Positions 1 through 8,296 of a stretch of 64,000 nt of DNA are shown in pieces; positions within the stretch are counted from its first letter, which is position 1, and every line of letters begins with the position of its first letter. The notes below the pieces were generated by a model, which saw nothing but the letters and a program-made list of their open reading frames with translations, was not told where the DNA came from and made no database searches. The DNA is taken from positions 1-64,000 of the forward strand of contig JANRFH010000023.1 of NCBI GenBank assembly GCA_030725745.1, read 5' to 3'. This DNA comes from Akkermansiaceae bacterium (GTDB lineage: Bacteria; Verrucomicrobiota; Verrucomicrobiia; Verrucomicrobiales; Akkermansiaceae). The translations under genes and the position numbers were made by a program.

Positions 1-246
1 CTGGTTCTCCGGCGATTCCAATGCTCTGCCGACCTTGTCCTCGAAACTGTCCATGGGGGAACTGTGGGGCGCGGGAGCGGGGATTTCGAGGGGAAAAAAC
101 GGGGGTATCGGCACAAGGAGCGGGGTCGCTCCAGAGCGCCGACGGAGGATATGGAAATTTCCACTCTGGAAGCGCCGGCGGTTCTGCCCACGGAAAAGCG
201 CGGGGGAGTCATTGGCTCCGCCGCGCTTGGGTGGGATGATTTTCAT
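1..246 (-). CDS. Unknown protein, N-terminal part only (runs off the left edge)
   Basis: Reading the minus strand from an ATG at 246 gives an open frame of 82 codons that continues past the window edge. The first 64 residues are rich in proline, arginine and serine, without a clear signal peptide or membrane segment. A second in-frame ATG at 54 begins a more ordinary stretch (MDSFEDKVGRALESPENQ), which may be the true start. No Shine-Dalgarno sequence is visible before either ATG, but several accepted genes here also lack one. I recognise no family. The overlapping plus-strand frames look less protein-like. Confidence 0.35.
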   Translation of the reverse strand, partial: MKIIPPKRGGANDSPALFRGQNRRRFQSGNFHILRRRSGATPLLVPIPPFFPLEIPAPAPHSSPMDSFEDKVGRALESPENQ

Positions 247-342
247 GAGGGGAAGGGAGGTGTATTTGTGAAACGCGGCAAATTGTAGACAGTGGCTTGG
301 GGAAGTCGATGGAATTGGTAGGGGCAAGGAGCGGCGTCTTTA

Positions 343-828
343 TTAAGTGCCGTTCTCAAGCTCCAGAAGGAAGCGTTTGCGCTCGATGCCTCCGCCGTAG
401 CCCGTGAGGGAGCCGTCTTTTCCGATGACTCGGTGGCAGGGGACGATGATGGAGATGGGGTTGCGGCCATTGGCGGTGCCGATGGCGCGCACGGCTTTTG
501 GTTTGCCGCAGAGGGTGGCTTGCTCGGCGTAACTACGGGTTTCACCGTAGGGGATTTTCATGAGGGCTTGCCAAGCGGCTTTTTGAAATGGAGTGCCGAT
601 GAGATCGAGCGGGAGATCGAACTCACGGCGTGTGCCGGCGAAGTAGGAGGCGAGCTGTTTCTTCGTCTCAGTGAGGATGGGATGGGAGGAGTCTTCACTC
701 CATTGGGTGCGGTCACCGGCGGGCTTGGTGTGCTCCTCCATGTAGATGGCCATGAGGCCTCGCGGGGAGGCGACGAGAGTGAGTTGGCCGATGGGTGAGT
801 GGATGTTGGTGAAATGGATGTCGGGCAT
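343..828 (-). CDS. ogt: Methylated-DNA--protein-cysteine methyltransferase
   Basis: This suicide repair protein moves the alkyl group from O6-alkylguanine (and O4-alkylthymine) in DNA onto its own cysteine. The 161 residues are typical of a stand-alone Ogt/MGMT without an Ada regulatory domain. The active-site motif PCHRV lies at residues 130-134 with acceptor Cys131. The DNA-binding helix region around residues 96-124 (ETRSYAEQA, then VRAIGTANGRNP) includes the arginine finger Arg114. The C-terminal GYGGGIERKRFLLELE is standard. It stands alone, with a possible repeat element upstream. Identification is secure; exact substrate preference cannot be read from sequence. Confidence 0.95.
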   Translation of the reverse strand: MPDIHFTNIHSPIGQLTLVASPRGLMAIYMEEHTKPAGDRTQWSEDSSHPILTETKKQLASYFAGTRREFDLPLDLIGTPFQKAAWQALMKIPYGETRSYAEQATLCGKPKAVRAIGTANGRNPISIIVPCHRVIGKDGSLTGYGGGIERKRFLLELENGT

Positions 829-876
829 GGGTAGTCTTTTTAGTCTGCTTGCCTGGGCTCTGGAAGGGGAGATTCT

Positions 877-1042
877 ACCACGGAGGCACAGGGGACACAG
901 AGGTGGTTTGTTGGAGGGGGAAGATGTGAATGGAGGCTTTGACTATGCTGCGCTCCCGTCCAAGCGGTTACGGCTTCGCCTATGTCCGAAGCTTCGCTAT
1001 CGCTCAATCTGCTTTGTGTTCTCCGTGGACTCTGTGGTTTTT
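877..1042. repeat. Inverted-repeat element, ACCACGGAGG/CACAGAG family
   Basis: The left arm at 877-902 reads accacggaggcacagggg and continues acacagag. The right arm at 1012-1042 is its imperfect reverse complement (ctttgtgttctccgtgg, then actctgtggtttt). About 110 bp lie between, containing no reading frame of note. Arms of this type recur between genes in many PVC and cyanobacterial genomes from general knowledge. It fills most of the 281-bp gap between ogt and the acylphosphatase gene. Confidence 0.6.
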
Positions 1043-1109
1043 AATGATTCAGAAAGAGAGGGAAAACCGGATTTGAAAGGGCGGAGGATTTCGGCAAGGA
1101 TTTCCCCGG

Positions 1110-1385
1110 ATGAAAACGAAACGGGTGATATTTGAGGGGCGGGTGCAGGGGGTGGGGTTTCGATATACGACGAAGGATCTGGCGCGGGGCTACGATGTGC
1201 TGGGCACGGTGCGGAATTTACCGGATGGGACGGTGGAGTTGATCATTTCTGGGGAAGGCGGGGAGGTGGAAGAGTTTTTGCGGGATTTGGTGGAGGATTC
1301 AGCGGTGGCGCACCACATTACAGATGTGAGGCAGGAGGAAATTGACCCGTTGCCAGATCTGAAAGGCTTCACTATCGTCGCGTGA
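1110..1385 (+). CDS. acyP: Acylphosphatase
   Basis: This small cytoplasmic enzyme hydrolyses acyl phosphates such as acetyl phosphate and carbamoyl phosphate. The 91-residue length is typical. The signature GRVQGVGFR spans residues 10-18, with phosphate-binding Arg18, and NLPDG at 36-40 supplies catalytic Asn36. Both catalytic residues are present and the fold spans the whole protein. It is followed 43 bp later by the FmdB-type gene on the same strand. Confidence 0.95.
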   Translation: MKTKRVIFEGRVQGVGFRYTTKDLARGYDVLGTVRNLPDGTVELIISGEGGEVEEFLRDLVEDSAVAHHITDVRQEEIDPLPDLKGFTIVA

Positions 1386-1428
1386 CGGAGGCCGGTGGTC
1401 GCCGGGACAAACCGATATTTCTACAACG

Positions 1429-1719
1429 ATGCCAAACTACGACTACGAGTGTCTCGAATGCGGAAAGCGCTTCGAGGTTTTCCAAAGCATGAACGATGCG
1501 AAGCTGACCGACTGCCCGCAGGAGGGCTGCGAGGGCAAGGTGAGGCGCCTGCTTGGAACGGGCGGGGGGATTATTTTTAAGGGATCCGGCTTCTACCAGA
1601 CGGATTACCGCTCTTCCTCCTACGAGAAGGGCGCAAAGGCGGATAAGCCACCAGAGAAGAAGGAGGCAGCGAAGGCGGAACCAAAAGCGGCGAAGCCATC
1701 GGGAGATTCTGCGAAGTGA
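1429..1719 (+). CDS. FmdB-family zinc-ribbon protein
   Basis: This is a 96-residue protein of the FmdB/CxxC putative regulatory family. The N-terminal ribbon begins MPNYDYECLECGKRFE and has cysteine pairs at 8/11 and 29/34, followed by the family's GSGFYQTDYR segment at about 53-61. The remaining 30 residues form a Lys/Glu/Ala-rich, probably disordered tail. The second cysteine pair has four intervening residues. The molecular role of the family is not established; a regulatory or metal-binding role is only inferred. Confidence 0.85.
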   Translation: MPNYDYECLECGKRFEVFQSMNDAKLTDCPQEGCEGKVRRLLGTGGGIIFKGSGFYQTDYRSSSYEKGAKADKPPEKKEAAKAEPKAAKPSGDSAK

Positions 1720-1784
1720 GGGTGGAGATTTCCGTAAACCGTTGCTTCCCAAGGGGCGGTGCGCACTGCTAAGTTCCAATTCAC

Positions 1785-2492
1785 ATGGCGAAGGACGAAG
1801 ATAAAAAGAAGGAGAAGGGCGGCTGCCTCGGCAAGCTGCTGGGTCTCATCGTCATCGCGACGATTGCGGGGCTTGGGGCGTCGATCTACTTCGTGACACA
1901 ACCGCAGGATCTAACGGACTTGCAGGACAGCCCGGCGGAGGCTGGGCGTGGTGGCTCAGTTAGGGACATCAAGACGGTGCTGGAGAAATCGATCCAAGGG
2001 GATCACTCGGTGAGGCTGACGGAGAAGGAGCTGAACCGCTGGCTCGCTAGCGAACTTGATCTCACGCAAGGTGGCGAGCTGGGGGCGAATGTTTCCCTGA
2101 AGCGTGTCTGGGTGAGGCTGCGCGAGGGCGTGGCGGAAATTATTTTCGAGAGGGAAGTGGCGGGTTATCCGATGACTACCTCGATGTTCCTGCAAGTGGA
2201 GCAGCTGGAAACGGGGAAGGGTATGCGCACGAATGTGCACCTTCACGGCGGCGGCTACAGCGATTCTCTGCCGATCCCTACACGTGGCGGGAGATTCGGC
2301 CAGCTGGTGGTGCCGCAGGGTTTCCTGACCTTGGTGCTGCCAGATTTCGAGAAACTAGCGGCGGTTTTCGAAACGGAGATCGAGCTTGGATTTGAGAAGA
2401 TGGCGAGAATTAAGATCGAGGATAAAGCCTTGGTGCTCGACCCCTCTCCGCCGAAGAGCAATGCGAACAGTGGGGGCCCTAGGTCATTCTGA
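1785..2492 (+). CDS. Membrane-anchored protein of unknown function
   Basis: This 235-residue protein has a strongly basic N-terminus (residues 1-18) followed by one hydrophobic segment at about 17-38, consistent with a single-pass anchor and a large exported domain. The rest is predicted mixed alpha/beta without cysteines or catalytic motifs that I recognise. It may contain a lipid- or membrane-protein-like beta domain (alternating segments near 75-190). It precedes another exported unknown and then lgt on the same strand with short gaps, so the three could be cotranscribed and act in the envelope. Confidence 0.75.
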   Translation: MAKDEDKKKEKGGCLGKLLGLIVIATIAGLGASIYFVTQPQDLTDLQDSPAEAGRGGSVRDIKTVLEKSIQGDHSVRLTEKELNRWLASELDLTQGGELGANVSLKRVWVRLREGVAEIIFEREVAGYPMTTSMFLQVEQLETGKGMRTNVHLHGGGYSDSLPIPTRGGRFGQLVVPQGFLTLVLPDFEKLAAVFETEIELGFEKMARIKIEDKALVLDPSPPKSNANSGGPRSF

Positions 2493-2516
2493 TTCCGTAG
2501 GGAATCGCCCGGAACG

Positions 2517-3932
2517 ATGAAGAGATTCCTGTCCGTCATCCTATTTTCAGCCGGTCTCGCTGCTGGTCAGGGGGGTGATCTGGACAATCAGCCGGCGCCT
2601 AGGGCGGTGCCTGTGGAGGATCTTTTGCCGAAGTTTAGCGACGCTGAGGCGGTGGTGAGTCACACGGAGCAATTCCGAATTTACGGGGGGACATCGGCGG
2701 ATCGTGGGACGGCGGCAAACCTTGCGGAGCAGACGAAGGAGGAATTGTTGCGCCTGACGGAGGAGAAAGATGAGTGGAAGATCCCGATAAAGATCCGCCT
2801 GATCGGTGCGGAAGGCGGCGAGGTGCGGGAGCTTGAAACGGCTTTGGGGCTTTTCCACAACGACAACACCTATGAGGTGCATATCTATGTGAGCCTGAGC
2901 CGGGGCTTGCGGAATGAACCTCTGAAGCGCGCGGTGATGGAGGCGCTGGTTTATGCAAAGGGTTTGCGCGACAGGCCTTTCGAGAAAGATGTACCTTTCA
3001 CGGTGCCGCCGTGGGTGGTGGAGGGGCTTTCTGAGGCGACAGCGTGGAGGCTGAAAAAATCCGACAGGAAGCTCTACGATGCGGTTTTTCGGAGCGGCGG
3101 CTTTTACAAGCTAGATGATCTTTTCGGGCTGTCGGATGGCGATTTCCTAACGATCGATGGGGCGTCGCGTGCGGCGTTTCGTGTATCTTCCGGTGCGTTG
3201 ATGATGGCGCTGCTGGAAGAGGCGGGGGGGAAAGATGGCATTTGTAATTTTCTCGACGAACTCGCGGCTTACCAGGGCGAGATGCCGGTGCTGCTGAGAA
3301 GGCATTTCCCGGATTTGAATCTTTCAGAATCCAGCCTCGCGAAGCTCTGGATGTTGCAACTGGCAAACAAGGGCACGGCTCCGCTCACGGAATCGCTGGG
3401 TGTGCTGCAGACAGAGGCGGCGCTGGCTGCGGCGCTGAAGCTGCGTTTCACGGATGTGGAGGGTGTTTTCCAGGAAGTCTCGATTGATGATTGGCAGGTG
3501 ATCGCGGCGCTGGAGGAGAAGGAGCGCGCCGAGGCGGTGCGGCCTGCGGATGAGGAGCTTGTGAGGCTGAGCTACCGGAGCTTCCCCTCCTACCGCATGC
3601 TGCTGCTGGAGTATCAGGGAGTGCTGGAGGATCTGGTAGAGGGAGAAACGGGAAACATCGCGGCATCGCTGGAGGCGCTGGCGACGACGCGTAGCACGAT
3701 GCTGGAAAAGGCGGAGCAGGCGCGGGATTTTATGGATTGGTTCCAGATCACGCGGGCGCGTGAGACTAGCGGTGCGTTTGAGGATTACCTGCGGCTGAAA
3801 GCTCAGTTGAAGACGCGCACGCACAGGCGCAAGGATCACATTTCCGAATACCTCGATAGGCTGGAGCCGCTTTTCGATGTGCCGGAGCCGGAGCGCTACG
3901 ATCCCTTCGCGTTGGACTTCCCGGAATTCTGA
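2517..3932 (+). CDS. Secreted protein resembling a peptidase-MA fold without its metal motif
   Basis: This 471-residue protein has a signal peptide at about 1-17. The region 85-300 has the layout of peptidase MA-like gluzincins: a long helix at 134-150 where HExxH would sit, then PPWVVEGLSEA at 164-174, which matches the P-x-W-x-x-EG element after the metal motif. At the helix the residues are AVMEALVYA, so neither zinc histidine is present. The C-terminal 150 residues are largely helical and charged. Gluzincin relatedness is inferred from this pattern only; catalytic loss would follow if it holds. It lies 24 bp after the anchored unknown and 38 bp before lgt. Confidence 0.7.
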   Translation: MKRFLSVILFSAGLAAGQGGDLDNQPAPRAVPVEDLLPKFSDAEAVVSHTEQFRIYGGTSADRGTAANLAEQTKEELLRLTEEKDEWKIPIKIRLIGAEGGEVRELETALGLFHNDNTYEVHIYVSLSRGLRNEPLKRAVMEALVYAKGLRDRPFEKDVPFTVPPWVVEGLSEATAWRLKKSDRKLYDAVFRSGGFYKLDDLFGLSDGDFLTIDGASRAAFRVSSGALMMALLEEAGGKDGICNFLDELAAYQGEMPVLLRRHFPDLNLSESSLAKLWMLQLANKGTAPLTESLGVLQTEAALAAALKLRFTDVEGVFQEVSIDDWQVIAALEEKERAEAVRPADEELVRLSYRSFPSYRMLLLEYQGVLEDLVEGETGNIAASLEALATTRSTMLEKAEQARDFMDWFQITRARETSGAFEDYLRLKAQLKTRTHRRKDHISEYLDRLEPLFDVPEPERYDPFALDFPEF

Positions 3933-3970
3933 GGGCTGGACGTTTGGCGGTCTGCGTGCAAGCTCGCGCC

Positions 3971-4996
3971 GTGTTCGCCACCTATGTCCATCACTTCGAT
4001 CCGATCATTTTCAGTCTCTCGGAAAGCATCGCCCTGCGCTGGTATGGGATGGCATATCTGGCGGGATTCCTCGGCGGATATCTGCTGCTGAAACGGCTGG
4101 CCGAGCGGAAGCTATGGGTGCTGCCACCGGAGAAGACGGCTGATTTCATCGCGGCGGCTGCCTTGCTCGGGGTCTTTATTGGCGGGAGGCTGGGCTATAT
4201 TTTCTTCTATCAGATCCCGCGCGATGGCTGGGGCAGCGTGACTTCCGATCCGCTCGTAATCTTGCGTGTTTGGGAGGGGGGGATGGCCAGCCACGGCGGT
4301 ATTCTCGGGCTAGTGGTGTTTACTTATTTCTACGCGAAGAAGCACAAGGTCTCATGGACGGGGCTAGGAGACGGGCTCTGCGTGGTCGCGCCCATCGGCC
4401 TGCTGTGCGGCAGGCTGGCGAATTTCATCAACGGCGAGCTCTACGGCAGGGTCGCGAACGGCGTGGCTTGGGCGGTGAAATTCCCCACCGCCCTGAATGA
4501 TGACAAGGCTCCCGAGTGGTTGCGGCTAAATGAGGCTATCTCTGCGGCAGCGGAGTCCGATGCGGGATACGCCGAGATCGTGGAGACCATCCCGCCGGAA
4601 GTGCCGGACGCGGAAATAGTGACCTATCTCTATCACCAATTGATTGCGGCCAGCCGCGATTCCGAGCCGGTCAGAGAAGCGATTTCCCCTTTCCTTGAAG
4701 CGCGTCATCCATCCCAACTCTACGAGGGATTGCTCGAAGGCGGCTTGCTTTTCACTATCCTATGGGTGGTGAGGGTCAAATTCCCCAACGCGCCAAACGG
4801 TCTCCTGACCGGATTGTTCTTCGGGCTCTACGCGACCTTCCGCATCTTCGCAGAGCAATTCCGCGAGCCCGATGCGGCATGGATCATCGAAGGAATGCTA
4901 ACGAAAGGGCAATTCCTCTCGCTGTTCATGTATCTCTTTGCCGCAGCGTTCCTAATATTCGCGTGGAAGCGCAAAGGAGGAACCGTTGCAGGCTGA
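3971..4996 (+). CDS. lgt: Prolipoprotein diacylglyceryl transferase
   Basis: This inner-membrane enzyme transfers diacylglycerol from phosphatidylglycerol to the lipobox cysteine, the first step in lipoprotein maturation. I choose the GTG at 3971 because the protein then begins VFATYVHHFDPI, as the family does; a TTG at 3944 would add nine atypical residues. In the 341-residue product the HGG motif is at about 108-110, the signature GRLANFINGELYGR at 147-160 and HPSQLYE at 246-252. About 85 residues separate the last two motifs, against roughly 40 in E. coli, so there is an acidic periplasmic-loop insertion. Probable lipoproteins in this window, the L,D-transpeptidase and alkaline phosphatase, would be substrates. 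Confidence 0.95.
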   Translation: MFATYVHHFDPIIFSLSESIALRWYGMAYLAGFLGGYLLLKRLAERKLWVLPPEKTADFIAAAALLGVFIGGRLGYIFFYQIPRDGWGSVTSDPLVILRVWEGGMASHGGILGLVVFTYFYAKKHKVSWTGLGDGLCVVAPIGLLCGRLANFINGELYGRVANGVAWAVKFPTALNDDKAPEWLRLNEAISAAAESDAGYAEIVETIPPEVPDAEIVTYLYHQLIAASRDSEPVREAISPFLEARHPSQLYEGLLEGGLLFTILWVVRVKFPNAPNGLLTGLFFGLYATFRIFAEQFREPDAAWIIEGMLTKGQFLSLFMYLFAAAFLIFAWKRKGGTVAG

Positions 4997-5022
4997 AAAC
5001 AGGAAACGCCCTGAACAGGCAA

Positions 5023-5325
5023 TTAACTCAAGCGGAAGACGATGCGCGCCTTGGTGAGGTCGTAAGGAGACATCTCCATTTTCACGCGGTCTCCCACGAC
5101 GAGACGGATGAAACGCTTGCGCATTTTTCCGGAGATGTGTGCCAATACCTCGTGGCCGCTGGCGAGCTTCACTCGGAACATGGTTCCTGCTAGAACGGAG
5201 GAAATTTCACCCTCCACCTCAACTGCTTTTTCTTCATCACTCGGATCGGCCTTTCTCTTGGGGCCAAAGCTTCTGTTGCGGTTGCGTCCGCCCGGGCGGC
5301 GCTTTCTGTTATTTCTTGGAGGCAT
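5023..5325 (-). CDS. infA: Translation initiation factor IF-1 with basic N-terminal extension
   Basis: IF-1 binds the ribosomal A site during initiation. The S1/OB-fold core occupies residues 33-100: [20 protein letters not shown], then [19 protein letters not shown], then [14 protein letters not shown]. The usual protein has about 72 residues; here there is a 30-residue Arg/Lys/Gly/Asn-rich extension ([15 protein letters not shown]), probably disordered and RNA-binding. No internal ATG lies near the conserved core start, supporting the long form. The gene is convergent with lgt and not in a ribosomal protein cluster. Confidence 0.93.
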   Translation of the reverse strand: MPPRNNRKRRPGGRNRNRSFGPKRKADPSDEEKAVEVEGEISSVLAGTMFRVKLASGHEVLAHISGKMRKRFIRLVVGDRVKMEMSPYDLTKARIVFRLS

Positions 5326-5552
5326 AATCGGTTGCGAGGCAAAAATAGCTGATTGCCCGCGGGGAAGGGATAACAGAAGGGTTTCTGCATATCAACGCCA
5401 AAAAACGGGAGAGAAGTCTACCCGGCTGCAGGCTTTAAATTTGCCAAGAGCGACACTCCACAAGCTGATGCTTGCCAAGGAAGGATTCAGCGGGCAATTT
5501 GTTCGGGCAACACGTTCGTTGCAAAACACATTTCAAAACCCCCAGATTCAAG

Positions 5553-6941
5553 ATGCCAGAAATCACGGATAAAGAACTATCTCCCGCCGCAAAGCCCTTG
5601 TGGCTCAAAGCAATGAGCGCGGTGCAGATGAATAACCTGGATTACGCGGTGAACCTCCTTCAAGCAGTTCTCAAGGAGGAGCCGGGTTTCCTCAAAGGAA
5701 GACAAGTGCTCCGTGGCTGCGAAATCCAGCTTCTGGGTGGGGTGGCCAAGAAAAAAAGTATGTTCGGCGGCGGAGGCATGAGCGTGATGAAACTCACCAG
5801 CCAGGCGAAGAAAGATCCTGTGGCAACCCTCCCACTCATCGAGAAAGAACTTGAGAAGGATCCTACGAGCGATGCTGCCAATGATCTGCTTTTTGATACG
5901 GCCATGAAAATGGATCTTCCGAAGACGGCTGCCTTCGCCCTCGAGACGATCCGTAAGCACAACCCGCAGAGCGTGAAGCTGCTCCATAAACTAGCCGAGC
6001 ATTACCTTGCCCAAGAAGATCCTCTCAAAGCCTCCGAGGTCTATAACGACATCATCAAGCAGGTGCCGAATGATGGCCCGGCGATCAAAGGCGCGAAGGA
6101 TGCCTCTGCCCGTGCTTCGATGAAGAAGCAGCGTTGGGATGAGAACACCAGCATGAAGGATCTCATGCGAGACTCTGCAGCGAACGAGGAGCTGGAAAAG
6201 GCCTCCCGCACCGGCCTGACCCGCGAGCAGCTTGAGATGCGCCGCGACAAGGCTATCGAGAAATACAATGCCGATGCGAACAACCTCGCCGCCTCCAAGG
6301 AACTGGCCGGTCTCTACGAGCAACTCGAAGACTGGGCGAACGCACACACGTTCTACAAATGGGCGCATTCACTCAGCAATGGCGACGTTGCTCTCGAAAC
6401 CAAGGCCTCCCTCATGCACGACCATGCTCTGGAAGCTGAACTCGCCGCCCTAGAAAAGGCGCTGGCGACAGATCCTGATAATGCCGAGCTCAAGGCACAG
6501 TATGACGCTGCCCTTAAGGAACGACTCGCCGAGCAGGTAGCAGAGGCAAAGCGCCGCATCGATCAGAACCCGACCGATCCCCAACTCCGCTACGAACTTG
6601 GAAGCGCCCTTTACAAGAGTGGCGACTACACCGGCGCGATCCCGCACCTCCAGCAGGCCACGCGAAACCCCCACATCCGCACGAAGGTGCTCCTGCTTCT
6701 GGGCAGGACTTTCCGCGCGAAAGGCATGTTCGATCTCTCGATCAAGCAGCTCACCGACGCACTTGCAGATCTTCATGCGATGGACGGCATCAAGAAAGAG
6801 GTGCTTTATGAAAAAGGCCTCATTCACCAGGAAGTGGGAGATAAGCCAGCAGCCCTCGATGCCTTCAAGCAGATCTACGAAGTCGATTACGGCTACCGTG
6901 ATGTCGCGAAGCGCGTGGAGTCTTCTTACGAAGGCGATTGA
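5553..6941 (+). CDS. Tetratricopeptide-repeat protein
   Basis: I choose the ATG at 5553 (MPEITDKELS); a TTG upstream at 5472 would add unlikely residues. The 462-residue product has no signal peptide and seems cytoplasmic. TPR-like helical pairs are visible in the N-terminal 60 residues, at roughly 130-190 and again at about 340-440, with typical G/A/Y spacing such as YELGSALYKSGDYTGAIPHL. A glycine-rich stretch (GGVAKKKSMFGGGGMS) sits near residue 65, and a long charged coiled-coil-like segment lies between TPR blocks. It probably acts as a scaffold; partners are unknown. Confidence 0.8.
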   Translation: MPEITDKELSPAAKPLWLKAMSAVQMNNLDYAVNLLQAVLKEEPGFLKGRQVLRGCEIQLLGGVAKKKSMFGGGGMSVMKLTSQAKKDPVATLPLIEKELEKDPTSDAANDLLFDTAMKMDLPKTAAFALETIRKHNPQSVKLLHKLAEHYLAQEDPLKASEVYNDIIKQVPNDGPAIKGAKDASARASMKKQRWDENTSMKDLMRDSAANEELEKASRTGLTREQLEMRRDKAIEKYNADANNLAASKELAGLYEQLEDWANAHTFYKWAHSLSNGDVALETKASLMHDHALEAELAALEKALATDPDNAELKAQYDAALKERLAEQVAEAKRRIDQNPTDPQLRYELGSALYKSGDYTGAIPHLQQATRNPHIRTKVLLLLGRTFRAKGMFDLSIKQLTDALADLHAMDGIKKEVLYEKGLIHQEVGDKPAALDAFKQIYEVDYGYRDVAKRVESSYEGD

Positions 6942-7018
6942 TCTAGCCGTTTGTGAGATTCATTCGCTGATCATCGAGTTTCGGGTTTTCATTTCCTCTC
7001 AGGAGGATAAACCGAGGC

Positions 7019-8119
7019 ATGCATGATTCGCGAATTGATGCCTTGGCCACACAGCTGGTCGGCTACTCCATAGATTTGAAAAAAGGAGAGAAGGTTCTCC
7101 TCGACCTTTATGACGTGCCGGACTCCATCGGCGTAGCGCTCATCCGTGAGGTGAGGAAAAAGAAAGCTTTCCCCTTTGTCCGCGTTCACCAAGCGAGGTT
7201 GTCGCGGGAAATGCTCAAAGGCGCTGAAGACGAGCAATACAAAGTCATCTCCCGCCACCTGTTGGCGGAAATGAAGGACATGGATGCCTATCTCGCCGTG
7301 CGTGGCAGCAACAACATCTCCGAAACCTCGGATGTATCTGCGCAAAAAATGCAACTCGCTATGAAACGCATGCGCCCAGTCATCGACCACCGCGTTAAGA
7401 AAACCAAATGGTGCGTCCTACGCTGGCCTACTTCTTCGATGGCGCAGCAGGCAAACATGAGCACCGAAGCCTTCGAGGATTTTTACTTCAATGTCTGCCT
7501 GCTCAACTACAAGGCACTACTGCCATCCATGAACGCGCTCAAACGCCTGATGGACAAGACCGAGCAGGTGCACATCACCGGCCCCGGCACCGACCTGAAG
7601 TTTTCCATCAAAGACATCCCGGCCATTGTCTGCGGAGGAAACTACAACATCCCGGACGGCGAGGTCTTCACAGCTCCGGTCAAGGATTCCGTAGAGGGCG
7701 TCATTACTCATAACGCGCCGACTATCTATCAGGGCATCGCTTTCGACTCCATCCGTCTGGAGTTCAAGAAAGGAAAGATCATCAAAGCAGAGGCCGGAGC
7801 GAAAACTAAGGAGCTCAACCGCATTCTCGATACCGATGCAGGTGCACGCTACATCGGCGAATTTGCACTGGGCTTCCACCCAGTCATCCGCGAGCCAATG
7901 CGCGATATCCTCTTCGATGAGAAAATTGCAGGCTCCTTCCATTTTACCCCCGGCCAGGCCTACGAGATCGCCGACAACGGCAACCAATCCCAGATCCACT
8001 GGGACATGGTCAACATCCAGCGCAAGGACTACGGCGGAGGGGAAATTTACTTCGATGGAAAACTGATCCGCAAAAACGGCATCTTCCTGCCGAAGAATCT
8101 TGCGAAGCTGAACGGGTGA
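7019..8119 (+). CDS. M29-family aminopeptidase
   Basis: This 366-residue metalloenzyme removes N-terminal residues from peptides and belongs to the PepS/AmpS/thermophilic aminopeptidase family. Residues aligning with the known two-metal site are visible: Glu215 in [10 protein letters not shown], Glu281 in GEFALG, His308 with Tyr315 seven residues later, and His327/Asp329 in HWDMV. Their order and spacing match the family. There is no signal peptide, so it should be cytoplasmic. It stands alone after the TPR gene. An AATA-loop hairpin (GGGTGA/TCACCC, 8114-8129) overlaps the stop codon. Confidence 0.9.
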   Translation: MHDSRIDALATQLVGYSIDLKKGEKVLLDLYDVPDSIGVALIREVRKKKAFPFVRVHQARLSREMLKGAEDEQYKVISRHLLAEMKDMDAYLAVRGSNNISETSDVSAQKMQLAMKRMRPVIDHRVKKTKWCVLRWPTSSMAQQANMSTEAFEDFYFNVCLLNYKALLPSMNALKRLMDKTEQVHITGPGTDLKFSIKDIPAIVCGGNYNIPDGEVFTAPVKDSVEGVITHNAPTIYQGIAFDSIRLEFKKGKIIKAEAGAKTKELNRILDTDAGARYIGEFALGFHPVIREPMRDILFDEKIAGSFHFTPGQAYEIADNGNQSQIHWDMVNIQRKDYGGGEIYFDGKLIRKNGIFLPKNLAKLNG

Positions 8120-8161
8120 AATATCACCCTGGGGGTGCGTGTATTTTTCCGCGTGTGAGCT

Positions 8162-8247
8162 GTGATTTCATCACATTTTCCCCTGTGGATTCGTATTGTT
8201 ACGAAAATGTCACCCAGCCTCTCTTCTGAATAAGCGTTAAGCTTATT
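8162..8247 (+). promoter_or_regulatory. Palindrome-rich leader of the TonB-receptor operon
   Basis: Three inverted repeats stand in the 177-bp gap: GTGAT-ttc-ATCAC (8162-8174), TTCGTA-ttgt-TACGAA (8190-8205) and AATAAGC-gttaa-GCTTATT (8229-8247). The middle one overlaps two direct half-sites TTGTTAC and ATGTCAC set 11 bp apart (8196-8213), a layout like a PhoB box. The sequence ACGAAAATGTCAC (8201-8213) reappears with one change at 14833-14845. Some regulator binding is likely; which one is inference. Confidence 0.5.
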
Positions 8248-8296
8248 ACTTCCCGTGCGGTGCACGAGGGAAACGACCGGTGCCATTCACTTTGCC

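Noticed and set aside
3944-3970. Extended N-terminus of Lgt from a TTG codon
   Set aside because: The nine extra residues do not match the family, and the following GTG gives the usual start.
5353-5499. Distant TTGCCCGC/GCGGGCAA pair between infA and the TPR gene
   Set aside because: The arms are short and about 130 bp apart; chance pairing in GC-rich DNA is likely.
8196-8213. Calling a definite PhoB box before the TonB receptor
   Set aside because: The half-sites fit only loosely and overlap a perfect palindrome TTCGTA-ttgt-TACGAA that may be the real element, so it is given only as a possibility.
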